Part shown: piece after piece, positions 20,425 to 20,427 of the stretch | Numbering within the stretch: position 1 is the stretch's first letter | How the letters are laid out: every line of letters begins with the position of its first letter | NCBI GenBank assembly: GCA_937888775.1 | Contig: CALAQT010000445.1 | Location: 1 to 20,427 of the forward strand | Reading direction: 5' to 3' | DNA length: 20,427 bases | From: an uncultured Actinomycetes bacterium | GTDB taxonomy: Bacteria > Actinomycetota > Thermoleophilia > Solirubrobacterales > Solirubrobacteraceae | Translations under genes and position numbers: made by a program | Notes under the pieces: model-generated | Told to the model about the DNA's origin: nothing | Seen by the model: the letters and a program-made list of their open reading frames with translations, nothing else | Databases searched by the model: none

Positions 20425-20427
20425 CTA

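Overview
The window looks like accessory DNA from a high-GC actinobacterium, most likely Thermoleophilia (Solirubrobacterales-like). This is an inference from gene style: secreted proteins opening with an SPSMVVALVAL-type signal segment, FG-GAP-like small exported proteins, a collagen-like Gly-X-Y protein, actinobacterial winged-helix and excisionase-type regulators, and a perfect CGAAC-N4-GTTCG SOS box. No RNA genes of known families and no CRISPR array were seen.

Region 1 (1-2900) is mobile-element DNA. It opens with the C-terminal 80 codons of a large serine integrase and a strong terminator. A lower-GC replication-initiator-like gene (384-1046) follows, and it carries four 22-bp iterons plus a 9-bp inverted repeat inside its own reading frame, the layout of an intragenic replication origin. 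Next come a symmetric 40-bp att-like site (1214-1253) and a tandem array of five roughly 262-bp non-coding units (1277-2570). The first two units are practically identical, and several hairpins are retained between copies. A compact two-hairpin element lies at 2816-2868.

Region 2 (2900-7900) holds a two-gene minus-strand operon for a membrane-anchored coiled-coil protein and a large exported Ig/FlgD-like protein. It also has a serine recombinase with a well-formed promoter overlapped by an inverted repeat, an HNH-repeat protein whose 3' end runs antisense into a tiny membrane-protein gene, and a collagen-like secreted protein with a strand-specific terminator.

Region 3 (7900-11320) contains small exported proteins. 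Two paralogues (8467-8940 and 10786-11217) flank a two- or three-gene coupled operon and a zinc-ribbon gene. Three diverged copies of a flanking sequence show that a larger module was duplicated.

Region 4 (11312-19174, all minus strand) is a defence island: an uncharacterised all-alpha protein, a YgjP-type metallopeptidase, and hsdR, hsdS and hsdM of a complete type I restriction-modification system joined by overlapping stop/start codons. On one side lies the N-terminal third of a different HsdM. On the other side lies a start-less open frame that resembles the C-terminus of an HsdR. Together they suggest that the intact operon replaced or interrupted an older type I locus. An excisionase-like HTH gene lies upstream.

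Region 5 (19356-20427) has a coiled-coil/winged-helix protein, a convergent 71-aa gene sharing its CTAG stop, a 110-aa gene whose start codon sits inside a perfect SOS box, and direct repeats resembling the multiple terminal repeats of an IS21-family element at the right edge.
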